Source: Blastocatellia bacterium
GTDB lineage: Bacteria; Acidobacteriota; Blastocatellia; Chloracidobacteriales; JADJPF01
Direction: 5' to 3'
DNA length: 64,000 bases
Assembly: GCA_025057015.1 (NCBI GenBank)
Contig: JANWYG010000011.1
Location: forward strand, 1-64,000
Position 1 is the first letter of the stretch; every line of letters begins with the position of its first letter. Shown piece by piece: positions 47,668-55,645 of the stretch. Under the pieces are notes generated by a model. The model had not been told where the DNA came from and did not search any database. It was given only the letters and a program-made list of their open reading frames with translations. The translations under genes and the position numbers were made by a program.

Positions 47668-48991
47668 ACCTACCCACCATAGCTTCTAACTCTTCTATCT
47701 CCTTAGGCAAGCCTTCAGTCAGGACTTCTCGTCCAGCTGAGGTAACTAGCACGTCATCTTCTATACGTATCCCCAACCCTCGGTAGCGCTCTGGCACATC
47801 TTCTTCGTTCGGGATATACAGCCCCGGTTCGACAGTAAGTACCATACCAGGCTCCAAGGTGCGCGAGACCCCGTCAAGCATGTACTTGCCTACATCATGT
47901 ACGTCTATACCCAGCCAGTGACTGGTACGATGCATGTAGTACCGTCTATAAAGGCCGTTTTCAAGAGCCGCTTCAAGATCAGCCTTGACAAAGCCTAGGC
48001 TCAAGAGCCCCTCTAGGAGCACCTGCACAGCGCACTTATGCACTTCGTCAAACCTAACTCCGGGACGTACCGTTTCTATGGCAGCCTTTTGTGCTCTGAG
48101 CACTAGTTCATAGAGCTCCCGCTGTGGCTGCGTAAAACGACTATTTACGGGATAGGTACGTGTGATATCAGCACAATAATACTCGTATTCAGCGCCAGCA
48201 TCCACAAGCAACAAATCCCCATCCATCATCCGTCTTCGGTTAGCAGTGTAATGCAAGATAGTAGCGTTAGGGCCTGAGCCTACTATAGGAGTATAAGCTG
48301 GCGCATTGGCCCCTTCGCGTCTGAACCGGTGCTCTAAAATGGCTTCTATCTCAAACTCATACATTCCCGGACGACAAGCTGCCATTGCCTCCAGATGAGC
48401 GGCTGCTGAGATCTTGGCAGCCTGTCGAATAAGCTTCACTTCCTCCGAAGATTTGTAGAGGCGCATTTCGTGTAGCACTTCGCTCGGATCGAGCACTCCG
48501 TACGGGCCTCTGCCGCTGCGTTGCCTAACCGTTCTGAAGTGCCTCAGCCATCGGAAAACCCTTCTGTCAAACTCTTCATCGCGTCCTAAGCTGTAATAGA
48601 GCAAATCGACGTGCTCTAAGTACATTGGCAACAGTTCGTCAATCTCATCTATGCTGTAAGCTTCGTCGGCACCAAATAGCTCTTTTGCGGCTTCTGGACC
48701 GCAGCGACTACCTTCCCACAACTCACGTTCCTTGTTACGAGGTCGGACAAAGAGAACGTATTTTTCAGGAAGCAGCAGGCAAACAGCATCAGGTTCAACA
48801 AATCCCGTCAAGTAGTAAAAATCGCTATCTTGACGGTACCTATATTCTGCATCGTTGCTTCGGACAAGAAGCGGCGCACTACGAAAGAGCGCGGCAGCAG
48901 AGCCCAAATGCGACCTGAACTGCTTGCGCCTTTGCGCATACTCGCTTCTTTCTATACGAGGAAGATTACAACTCGTGGAGACACTTGGCAT
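47645..48991 (-). CDS. pepP: Xaa-Pro aminopeptidase (PepP-like, M24)
   Basis: A dimetal aminopeptidase that removes N-terminal residues before proline. The 448-residue product has an N-terminal creatinase-like domain (APLLVRSNDAEYRYRQDSDFYYLTGF). The catalytic pita-bread domain carries the ligands in VDAGAEY, YCADITRT, HRTSHWLGIDVHD, LTVEPGLY and IRIEDDVLV. ATG 48991 has a weak ribosome site. The DNA downstream overlaps the zinc-ribbon gene by 23 nt, suggesting coupling. The DinB-like gene follows on the same strand. Confidence 0.95.
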   Translation of the reverse strand: MPSVSTSCNLPRIERSEYAQRRKQFRSHLGSAAALFRSAPLLVRSNDAEYRYRQDSDFYYLTGFVEPDAVCLLLPEKYVLFVRPRNKERELWEGSRCGPEAAKELFGADEAYSIDEIDELLPMYLEHVDLLYYSLGRDEEFDRRVFRWLRHFRTVRQRSGRGPYGVLDPSEVLHEMRLYKSSEEVKLIRQAAKISAAAHLEAMAACRPGMYEFEIEAILEHRFRREGANAPAYTPIVGSGPNATILHYTANRRRMMDGDLLLVDAGAEYEYYCADITRTYPVNSRFTQPQRELYELVLRAQKAAIETVRPGVRFDEVHKCAVQVLLEGLLSLGFVKADLEAALENGLYRRYYMHRTSHWLGIDVHDVGKYMLDGVSRTLEPGMVLTVEPGLYIPNEEDVPERYRGLGIRIEDDVLVTSAGREVLTEGLPKEIEELEAMVGRYETLSIV

Positions 48992-49037
48992 TCAAGATAC
49001 TTCTAAAGTTATATGGTTATCTTATATACTGATAGAC

Positions 49038-50012
49038 ATGGTCAAAGTCAACAAAATAGACACAACCAGTCCCTATCACCTGTCAAGTGGAGAAACACTC
49101 GAGCAGTATTTGACAAGGCCAGGCGATACTCTGCAGTCAATAGCAGAGGCTTTCGGCAGCGACTTGGCGACACTCGTTGCAGCCAATCCCTTCATAGCCG
49201 ATCCCAACCGTCTGCCAGCCGGCGTGTACATAAAGATTCCATCTCGACAAGATAAAGAAAGAACCGAAGAGAAGCAAGATGACTCGCCCAAGAAAGACAA
49301 GGACGAAAAACAAGAGCATCCAACAGCAGAACTAGAAACAGTAAGCAACAATCCCATAGCTAACAGTAAGAGAGGATACGAGCTTTCGCAAGGCTACTTG
49401 AGCCTAGCTTTCATCAGTCCTAACCCTACGGCAACGCTGATAAACTTACCCAATCCAAACACTACAGGCAAAGCTACTGCGGACTATCTACTTCCTGACG
49501 AGACATTCGCTAATCACCTAGCAATGGACTGGGGTAACATTCAGTACTTATTTCACGAAAAAGGCTCAGGCCTGGCCTCAAAGCCTTTACCAGATGGACG
49601 CATACCAGCCAAAGTAATAGAATCTGCTGCTAGAGCAAACAAGATCAACCCTCAAGTACTAGTTACTCTCCTCCAGCGAGATTGCGGTTTTATCTTCGGT
49701 GAGTACTCCCGAAACATTCCTCAGGAGCATCTTGAGTGGTGCTTTGGGCTTGGCGAAGGACGTGTCGAGCGTTTGCGCGGATTCGACAAGCAAATAGAAC
49801 TGATGGCTCGCCGCATAGGTCAAGCTTTCTACGAAAACAAGTTACGTGTCCCAACAACAGTGCGCCTCGATTCTAACAAGCAGCAGAAAGTAGAAACGGC
49901 AGCTACGCTCACTGTTTATCAATTCTCCTCTGGACGAGCTGCCGCAGAAGCTTTCATAGACATCTGGCGTAAGCTATTTGGTAAAGCCGGACTCGGAAAG
50001 TTGCTCAGCTAA
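49038..50012 (+). CDS. LysM protein with C-terminal lysozyme/glucosaminidase-like domain
   Basis: ATG 49038 is the best start in a frame that opens earlier but overlaps pepP; the ribosome site is weak. A LysM peptidoglycan-binding domain lies near 23-68 (YLTRPGDTLQSIAEAFGSDLATLVAANP..., ending VYIKIP). A Lys/Glu-rich linker with tandem charged stretches (about 70-105) follows. The last about 140 residues have KVIESAARANKINPQVLVTLLQRDCGFI, a pattern found in endo-beta-N-acetylglucosaminidase and lysozyme-like domains. The conserved acidic residue of that site is not clear. No signal peptide is seen, so export may depend on another system or lysis. The next two genes are on the same strand. Confidence 0.82.
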   Translation: MVKVNKIDTTSPYHLSSGETLEQYLTRPGDTLQSIAEAFGSDLATLVAANPFIADPNRLPAGVYIKIPSRQDKERTEEKQDDSPKKDKDEKQEHPTAELETVSNNPIANSKRGYELSQGYLSLAFISPNPTATLINLPNPNTTGKATADYLLPDETFANHLAMDWGNIQYLFHEKGSGLASKPLPDGRIPAKVIESAARANKINPQVLVTLLQRDCGFIFGEYSRNIPQEHLEWCFGLGEGRVERLRGFDKQIELMARRIGQAFYENKLRVPTTVRLDSNKQQKVETAATLTVYQFSSGRAAAEAFIDIWRKLFGKAGLGKLLS

Positions 50013-50137
50013 GAAAAAATTTTTCCGCTCAACAAGCAACTTTTTATCTCTCCTTCCGATAAGCTGAGTGAAAAGTATTTTTGATACACGTAATTCAAAA
50101 ACGGTATTTCAAAAGATCAAACATTTGGGAGGATAAA

Positions 50138-50758
50138 ATGGGATTTCTAGGTGGTGTAGGTAAGGTATTTAGTGGAGTATTTAATGCAGTAAGAAACATC
50201 GCTTCTAGCGGCTTAGGAAAAACCTTGATTGGTATTGCAGGTCGAGTTTTAGGCGGTCCGCTTGGCGGAATAATCGCCAATGCAGCCACTAGCCTCTTGT
50301 CGAAAGGCAAGCTAGACTTTAAGAACCTGCTAAAGACTGGCCTAAATATATTCGGTGGTATAGCCGGCAAGTTCGGCTTGAGCGATGTTGTCAAGAATCT
50401 GCCCTCTATATTGAAGAACCCGACTGGTTTGCTCGGCAGCATCGGAAAGCTGTTCCAGGGTGGCATTGGGAAAGTTATAGGCGATCTGATTAATGGCACT
50501 GGTCTTGGCAAAAAGATTGGTGATATCCTAAACAAAGTTACAGGCTTCCTCGGCAAAGTAGCTGAGTTTGGCTCGAAAGTTCAAGACGTACTGAAGACCG
50601 TCACTGACCTGCTCGGCAAGTTTGGTATCCAGGTCAAGTTCCTGAATGACTTTGCAGAAAAGCTGAGTGCAGGTTTGAATATGCTCAACAAGATCATAGA
50701 CATCGCTAACAAGATCAACGGCATATTCAACGATGCTATGCAGCTGCTTCGTGCGTAG
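50138..50758 (+). CDS. Gly/Lys-rich amphipathic hypothetical protein
   Basis: ATG 50138 follows GGGAGGATAAA; an open frame from 50081 lacks a ribosome site. The 206-residue product is strongly repetitive in composition: Gly, Leu, Ile, Lys and Asn make up most of it. Short motifs resembling GLGKKIGDILN recur (GLGKTLIGIAGRVLGG, GIGKVIGDLING, GLGKKIGDILNKVTGFLGK). It has no signal peptide and no clear transmembrane span, but many amphipathic helices and glycine-rich turns. Such composition resembles pore-forming or membrane-active peptides and some structural repeat proteins. I cannot assign a family. It follows the LysM protein by 125 nt. Confidence 0.72.
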   Translation: MGFLGGVGKVFSGVFNAVRNIASSGLGKTLIGIAGRVLGGPLGGIIANAATSLLSKGKLDFKNLLKTGLNIFGGIAGKFGLSDVVKNLPSILKNPTGLLGSIGKLFQGGIGKVIGDLINGTGLGKKIGDILNKVTGFLGKVAEFGSKVQDVLKTVTDLLGKFGIQVKFLNDFAEKLSAGLNMLNKIIDIANKINGIFNDAMQLLRA

Positions 50759-50790
50759 TTAATGGTTTCGAAAGTGGGTTTATCTCTTGA

Positions 50791-50829
50791 CAGGGCAATC
50801 GTTAAGTAGTACGGTTGCCCTGTTTCTGT
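50791..50829 (+). terminator. intrinsic terminator after the Gly-rich protein gene
   Basis: CAGGGCAATCG pairs with CGGTTGCCCTG (11 bp with one G-U pair), leaving a loop of about 10 nt. TTTCTGTTT follows the stem. It lies 33 nt after the stop at 50758 and separates the Gly-rich gene from the TPR gene. Confidence 0.82.
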
Positions 50830-50869
50830 TTGCCATACAGGCAAAAATCTCGCTGGAGATTGGTTTTCT

Positions 50870-51451
50870 ATGAGTGATCTAGATCGTCCCCAACACTTGC
50901 AAGCAACTAATGAGACAAAAGACTCAATTCTTTCGGTTACAACAGAACAAGAGTTTGCCGAACTCATCCGCAAAACCGCCGAAGGAGAGATTTCCTTCCA
51001 GCAGTTTCTCAGTCTAACAAACCAAGACGTAGAAAACATAACCATTATGGCGCATACCCTCTATGAAGAGGATCGCTTAGATGAAGCACTGGTACTGATA
51101 GAAGGTCTTATAGCTCTAAATGACAAGAACTCGGTCTACTACAATGCCGCCGGTGCTATCTTCATCAGGCAAGAGAAGTATGACGAAGCTCTGGCTGCAC
51201 TAAATAAAGCTATAGAGCTTGACCCAAACAACCTAGATGCTTATGTTAATCGAGGCGAAGTGTACCTGGTCACTGCTCATCTCGAAGAAGCTGCTGCAGA
51301 CTTCGAAAAAGCTATCTCTATGGATCCCAGAGAAGAAAATCCTTCTGCAAACCGTGCGCGTCAGCTCGTCTGGGGTATGTATCAGCTGTTGCGAGAATGT
51401 GAAAAAGAAGGCTTCTTAGACCCAGATTTCGAAATAGATGTGAATTCCTAG
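50870..51451 (+). CDS. TPR protein
   Basis: Residues about 55-155 form two to three tetratricopeptide repeats (TLYEEDRLDEALVLIEGLIAL, GAIFIRQEKYDEALAALNKAIELDP, YVNRGEVYLVTAHLEEAAADFEKAISMDP). They follow an N-terminal helical region (about 1-50) rich in Glu. There is no signal peptide. TPRs bind peptides or partner proteins. The gene is separated from its plus-strand neighbour by a terminator but shares the LysM/Gly-rich neighbourhood. GGAGAT is the likely ribosome site. Partner unknown. Confidence 0.88.
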   Translation: MSDLDRPQHLQATNETKDSILSVTTEQEFAELIRKTAEGEISFQQFLSLTNQDVENITIMAHTLYEEDRLDEALVLIEGLIALNDKNSVYYNAAGAIFIRQEKYDEALAALNKAIELDPNNLDAYVNRGEVYLVTAHLEEAAADFEKAISMDPREENPSANRARQLVWGMYQLLRECEKEGFLDPDFEIDVNS

Positions 51452-51504
51452 TTGGCACATACCAACCTCCGAGTTAGATAACCTCCTGCTTGCCAAATTC
51501 AGCC

Positions 51505-51530
51505 GACTGGCACTCTCTATAGTGCCAGTC
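51505..51530. terminator. convergent hairpin spanning the HAD gene stop codon
   Basis: GACTGGCACT and AGTGCCAGTC form a perfect 10-bp stem with a 6-nt loop that contains the minus-strand TAG stop of the HAD gene. No T-run follows on either side. The location between converging genes suits a shared transcript-end structure. Confidence 0.55.
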
Positions 51531-52104
51531 GCAGATCCTCGACTAAGGTACTTACATCTCGAAACAGTATAGCCGATAGACCAAACCTACGGGCTGCCTC
51601 CACGTTAGCTTCTCGGTCATCTATAAAAGTACACTCTCGAGGTAAAGCGTTTATCCTTCCAAGAGCACGTTTATATGCGGTACAGTCGGGCTTGCGCGCG
51701 CGTATCTCATAAGACAGTACATAGCCCTTAAAGAAACGATCTAAACCAAGCCGATCACGAACTACTTCGAACCAAACAGGATAGTTCGAGTGTACCCAAA
51801 GTTGATAGTTACTCCGCTTTAGCTCCTCTAGCAGTCGCTCCATCCCCTCAACGAATTCATAAGAAGCAAAGATTCTCTCCTTAAACCACCTGGTATTGTC
51901 TAACCTTAGATTAGTCTCCCGACGATAGAACCGCTCAAAATATTCGTCTTCAGTAATCTCCCCCAGTTCAAACAAAATCCAGCTTTCCGGATCTTTCACT
52001 TCGAGCAGCTGTCGCATAGTCATTCCACACAGAGAAGGGAAGAGCTTCGAAAACGGATCTACAACTATAGTATCCATCAGATCGAATATGATCAGCTTAC
52101 TCAC
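51517..52104 (-). CDS. HAD-superfamily protein with altered catalytic motif
   Basis: The HAD fold is clear: motif I FDLMDTIV (from residue 7), motif II VHSN (Ser), Lys in RKPD, and motif IV FIDDREAN. The usual DxDxT/V of motif I is D-L-M-D-T, so the second Asp that acts as acid/base is a Met. The FD(V/L)MDT variant is known in other bacteria and plants, so this is a subfamily trait rather than damage. Phosphatase activity may be changed. GTG 52104 is preceded by AAGGG and is preferred over the open ATG at 52137. Substrate unknown. Confidence 0.82.
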   Translation of the reverse strand: MSKLIIFDLMDTIVVDPFSKLFPSLCGMTMRQLLEVKDPESWILFELGEITEDEYFERFYRRETNLRLDNTRWFKERIFASYEFVEGMERLLEELKRSNYQLWVHSNYPVWFEVVRDRLGLDRFFKGYVLSYEIRARKPDCTAYKRALGRINALPRECTFIDDREANVEAARRFGLSAILFRDVSTLVEDLRLAL

Positions 52105-52191
52105 AATCCCTTCCCTGTAGGAACTTGAAAATACCAAACTTGCCGAGTAGGTCAGCGAAGCTCTTCAGTACGTCCTGAACTTTCTAAAGCG

Positions 52192-52491
52192 TTAAAGCTT
52201 CTGACCTAACAACCGACGGGCATCTATTTGACTGCGGTCCTCTACCTCGTCCTCTTCTTCTAGATCTCCAGGCAGCACTAGCTCACGCAGCCAGTCTGCC
52301 AAAGCGCCATTTCCAGATAAATACCTTCTTATCTCAGTAGAGCTAAGCAGTTGCCAATCGCTGCCATCTTCAGCAAATTTACCTTCAACAGCCTCACGTT
52401 TATAAAACCTACCGTCACTACCACGCCGAAACTCCACAGGTGGGTCCTCATCCGGCACTGCATAGACTAATTCTTCGAGTTGCTCCTGCAT
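52192..52491 (-). CDS. small acidic hypothetical protein
   Basis: ATG 52491 follows a strong AAAGGAGG ribosome site with 5 nt spacing. The 99-residue product is acidic and hydrophilic (YAVPDEDPPVEFRRGSDGRFYKREAVEGKF, then ELVLPGDLEEEDEVEDRSQID), without signal peptide, membrane span or known motif. It lies 12 nt after the amidohydrolase stop on the same strand, so it belongs to the same transcription unit. The acidic C-terminus might bind a basic partner, but nothing more can be said. Confidence 0.78.
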   Translation of the reverse strand: MQEQLEELVYAVPDEDPPVEFRRGSDGRFYKREAVEGKFAEDGSDWQLLSSTEIRRYLSGNGALADWLRELVLPGDLEEEDEVEDRSQIDARRLLGQKL

Positions 52492-52503
52492 ATATACCTC
52501 CTT

Positions 52504-54159
52504 TTACCTATTCTCATAGACTATCTCGCCACCCACAACAGTCATAAAGCAACGAGTCTTCAATATCTCCCCTTCGGGTATAGTCATTATATCTGCCGAA
52601 AGAATTGTAAGGTCGGCAAGTTTGTCGACCTCTATACTGCCCCGCAAATGCTCCTCCATAGCTGCCTGAGCCGGCCATATCGTCAACATCTTCAGTGCTT
52701 GCTCGCGAGTTAGTGCTTGCTCTAGGTGCCAACCATCACCAGCATATCCTTGCATATCCCTACGTACTACAGCAGCATAAAACTCGATCAGCGGATCGCC
52801 AGCTTCCACCGGCGCATCAGAACCAGCAGCAATGATAGCTCCACTCTTTAGCAAACTCTGCCAAGCATAGGCACCCGCTAAGCGCTGTAGACCTATCCTA
52901 CGCGGCGCAAAATGCAAGTCGCTTATAGCATGCGAAGGCTGCATCGATGCTATTACACCTAATTTCGCAAAACGTCCTATATCTGCTGGACTAAGGATCT
53001 GAGCATGCTCGACGCGCCATCTAGGCTCTGGTACCAGCCGTTCATTAGGCGGCACCGCAGCAAATGCTCTCTCGTAGAGATCTAGTATCCTTCGGTTTGC
53101 AAGATCGCCTATCGCATGGGTCTGTACTTGTATCCCAAACCTGAGAGCTTCTAGCAGCATAGGGAACAGTTCTTCTTCTTTTACAGTCAGAAAGCCCGAA
53201 GTAGCTTCATCAAGATATGGCTCCATCATCGCTGCGCCACGTGAACCTAATGCTCCGTCTAACAGAACCTTTATGCTGCGCAGCGTAAATCGATTCCCGC
53301 AAACACCTATTTTTGCACCCTGCCTTATGAGCTTATATGCATCCTCGCTAGGCCCATGCACCGCCTTGTATATTCGAATACGAAGTTTGCCCTGCTTGCA
53401 AAGCGAATGTATCAGTTCAGCTTCAGAAAGCGTTCCTCCGGCATCTTGAAGCTCTGTCCAACCAAGTCTCAGACTACGCTCTGCACCAGTTATGATAGCT
53501 TTCTCAAGCTGATGCAAAGTAGGTGCTGGGATGTGCTTCGTTACTAACTCCTGAGCCCGATCAAGCAGAACCCCTGTAGGCAGCCCGCTATCGTTGCGCA
53601 GAATCTTTCCACCAAACGGATCAGGCGTGTCTCGGCTTATCCCCGATAGTTTCAGAGCTACCGTATTTACTACTGCAGCATGCCCATCAGCCCGATAAAG
53701 AACCACGGGCTTATCTGAAACTACGCTGTCTAGATCGCGGCTAGTCGGGAAGACCGGCGGACTCCAAAACGTCTCTATCCAACCACGGCCTATTACCCAC
53801 TCACCTTTCCCCACATCGGCCGAGTGCTCTTTAACCCGCTCTAGCATCTCCCTTAGGCTTTTCGTACCTTCGAGATTGAGGGATAATTCGCGCTCACCTA
53901 TGCCGCGTAAATGACAATGTGAATCGGTAAATCCCGGATAGACCGCTTTGCCTTTGAGGTCTATCACCTTCGTCTTCGGCCCTTTTAACAAACTAGCGCC
54001 TTCCGCAGAACCAACGTAGACTATCCTATCTCCCTTTGTTGCTACAGCTTCTGCTCGAGGCTGCCTCGGATTAACTGTGTAAACAACACAGTTAGTAAAG
54101 ATAATGTCGGCTTCTATCTGTCCCATCAACGGTAATAACAAAAGCAGCAAAGTCATCAT
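52504..54159 (-). CDS. exported amidohydrolase (amidohydrolase-3 / YtcJ-like)
   Basis: A metal-dependent hydrolase with a Sec signal peptide (MTLLLLLLPLMGQIEA). The N-terminal beta sandwich leads to HxH in TDSHCHLRG (His81 and His83). Family signatures include a late WRVEHAQILSPAD, GSDAPVEAGDPLIEFYAAV and LTREQALKMLTIWPAQA. The length of 551 residues fits the YtcJ-type family, which acts on small amides such as N-acyl amino acids or formamides. Its ATG overlaps the medium-subunit gene stop (ATGA), so it is coupled to a molybdenum-hydroxylase pair. Substrate unknown; exported location is predicted from the signal peptide. Confidence 0.9.
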   Translation of the reverse strand: MMTLLLLLLPLMGQIEADIIFTNCVVYTVNPRQPRAEAVATKGDRIVYVGSAEGASLLKGPKTKVIDLKGKAVYPGFTDSHCHLRGIGERELSLNLEGTKSLREMLERVKEHSADVGKGEWVIGRGWIETFWSPPVFPTSRDLDSVVSDKPVVLYRADGHAAVVNTVALKLSGISRDTPDPFGGKILRNDSGLPTGVLLDRAQELVTKHIPAPTLHQLEKAIITGAERSLRLGWTELQDAGGTLSEAELIHSLCKQGKLRIRIYKAVHGPSEDAYKLIRQGAKIGVCGNRFTLRSIKVLLDGALGSRGAAMMEPYLDEATSGFLTVKEEELFPMLLEALRFGIQVQTHAIGDLANRRILDLYERAFAAVPPNERLVPEPRWRVEHAQILSPADIGRFAKLGVIASMQPSHAISDLHFAPRRIGLQRLAGAYAWQSLLKSGAIIAAGSDAPVEAGDPLIEFYAAVVRRDMQGYAGDGWHLEQALTREQALKMLTIWPAQAAMEEHLRGSIEVDKLADLTILSADIMTIPEGEILKTRCFMTVVGGEIVYENR

Positions 54160-54992
54160 ACGATTTCTCTCAAGAATTTCGCCACTAGATTTCCGCTTAC
54201 AGTTCTGCGATAAAACTCAGTAGAACGAACATCAGTAATAGGCTTGACTTCATTCATCATAGTCCTACGGGCTGCGGTAACCAGCTCGTCGTCTATTTGT
54301 CGGCCAAGCATAACGCCCTCTGTGGCCTTCGCTCGTATAACGGTCGGAGCCACGCTACCTACGCCTATGCCTACAGCAGCAATCAAGCCACCTTGTAGAA
54401 CGGCGCGAGCTGCCATCACCACCTTCGAGATGGCTTGCGCAGCACGCGTACCAATCTTGTAGAACTTGGAGACTTCATCTTCGCGCTGCTTAGGCAAGAG
54501 TATCGCCGTAACCATCTCGTCAGCAGCCAGCACGGTCTTGCGGTATCCAGTGTAAAACTGCTCCAAAGCAACTGTTCGAACGCCACGCAGCGAACCAATC
54601 TCAACTTTTGCGTCGAACGCAACTAGAACCGGCAACGAATCACCGGCAGGAGAAGCATTCACTACGTTTCCACCTATAGTACCGCGGTTTTGGATCTGGA
54701 CTGCTCCTATAGTACGTGCTGCATCAACTAGAGCAGGAGCAAAGTTCTTAGTCAACGGATTATTGATAATTTGCGTGTAGGTACACCTCGCACCGATGCG
54801 TAAAACTTCACCTTCGTCGTCTATCTGGGCAAGCATCTTCATCCGCCAAATGTCCACTACGACTTGAGGAAGCTTGGCAACGTTACTATTCCATAGCACC
54901 ATGAGATCGGTGCCGCCTGCAAGTATCTTAGCTTCCGTCGACGCCAAGATCTCGTATGCTTCTTGAAGAGACGTAGGCGAATATACTTTCAC
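54156..54992 (-). CDS. FAD-binding medium subunit of a xanthine dehydrogenase/CO dehydrogenase-family enzyme
   Basis: This is the flavoprotein subunit of molybdenum hydroxylases, which passes electrons from the Fe-S subunit to the acceptor. The FAD motifs are AKILAGGTDLMVLW near the N-terminus and TIGGNVVNASPAGDSLPVLVAFDAKVE in the middle. The start is GTG 54992, overlapping the previous stop (GTGA) with GGAGGT upstream, which gives about 278 residues; an ATG-led frame from 55058 has no ribosome site. The large molybdopterin-binding subunit, usually next to it, is absent here. An amidohydrolase follows. Confidence 0.92.
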   Translation of the reverse strand: MKVYSPTSLQEAYEILASTEAKILAGGTDLMVLWNSNVAKLPQVVVDIWRMKMLAQIDDEGEVLRIGARCTYTQIINNPLTKNFAPALVDAARTIGAVQIQNRGTIGGNVVNASPAGDSLPVLVAFDAKVEIGSLRGVRTVALEQFYTGYRKTVLAADEMVTAILLPKQREDEVSKFYKIGTRAAQAISKVVMAARAVLQGGLIAAVGIGVGSVAPTVIRAKATEGVMLGRQIDDELVTAARRTMMNEVKPITDVRSTEFYRRTVSGNLVAKFLREIV

Positions 54993-55456
54993 TTTACCTC
55001 CAACTTGGCCGCTACTGCTGCCTCTATTGCATCTACTATCTTCATATACCCAGTACAACGACAGAGATTGCCTGCTATTGCTGCCCTTATCTCGTTACGT
55101 GTCGGGCAAGAATTCGAATCAAGCAAAGCTTTCGCTGCCATTAGCATACCAGGAATGCATATACCACACTGCGTAGCTCCGTACTCCACAAAGCATTGTT
55201 GCAGTAGTGAAAGCTCACCATCAACAGCAAGTCCCTCGACAGTAAGGATTTCGCACCCATCCACTTGACAGATAGGTATCAAGCAAGAATTTACTAGTTC
55301 ACCGTCAATTATCACCGAGCAGGCCCCACATTCTCCCTCACCACAACCTTCTTTTGTTCCAGTAAAGCCAAGTGTTTCTCGAAGAACGTCGAGCAGACGA
55401 GCCAGCGGTTCAGTCTGTAGTACGTGCTCGTGCCCGTTTATTTTCACTCTCACCAT
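54989..55456 (-). CDS. 2Fe-2S small subunit of a xanthine dehydrogenase/CO dehydrogenase-family enzyme
   Basis: The 155-residue protein has the two [2Fe-2S] domains of the small subunit. The plant-type ferredoxin part has CGEGECGACSVIIDG. The helical part has GATQCGICIPGMLMAA and AIAGNLCRCTGYMKI. These match the CoxS/XdhC-type subunits of molybdenum hydroxylases. ATG 55456 has GGAG 5 nt upstream. The gene is followed by the medium subunit with overlapping stop and start codons. The catalytic subunit must be encoded elsewhere, or these proteins serve a different oxidoreductase. 55457-55645 upstream is AT-rich, with no clear promoter. Confidence 0.92.
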   Translation of the reverse strand: MVRVKINGHEHVLQTEPLARLLDVLRETLGFTGTKEGCGEGECGACSVIIDGELVNSCLIPICQVDGCEILTVEGLAVDGELSLLQQCFVEYGATQCGICIPGMLMAAKALLDSNSCPTRNEIRAAIAGNLCRCTGYMKIVDAIEAAVAAKLEVK

Positions 55457-55645
55457 AGCCGCTCCACGATTAAAGTCCAGCTTTGCAAGCTAAGCTGAAA
55501 ATAAGAAGGGACAACCTTCCGAAGCTCCCCCAAAACGCGTTCATTATATCTAGAGGCTGGTTTGTAAGGTACAGAGTTTTTCAAACTTTCGGTGACAAAG
55601 AGCTACGCTCTTTCGAGATTGAATCCTCGTTTAGGAGAAGTTGAG

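Noticed and set aside
48855-50758. Prophage lysis region
   Set aside because: LysM and Gly-rich genes look lysis-like, but no phage structural, integrase or holin genes surround them.
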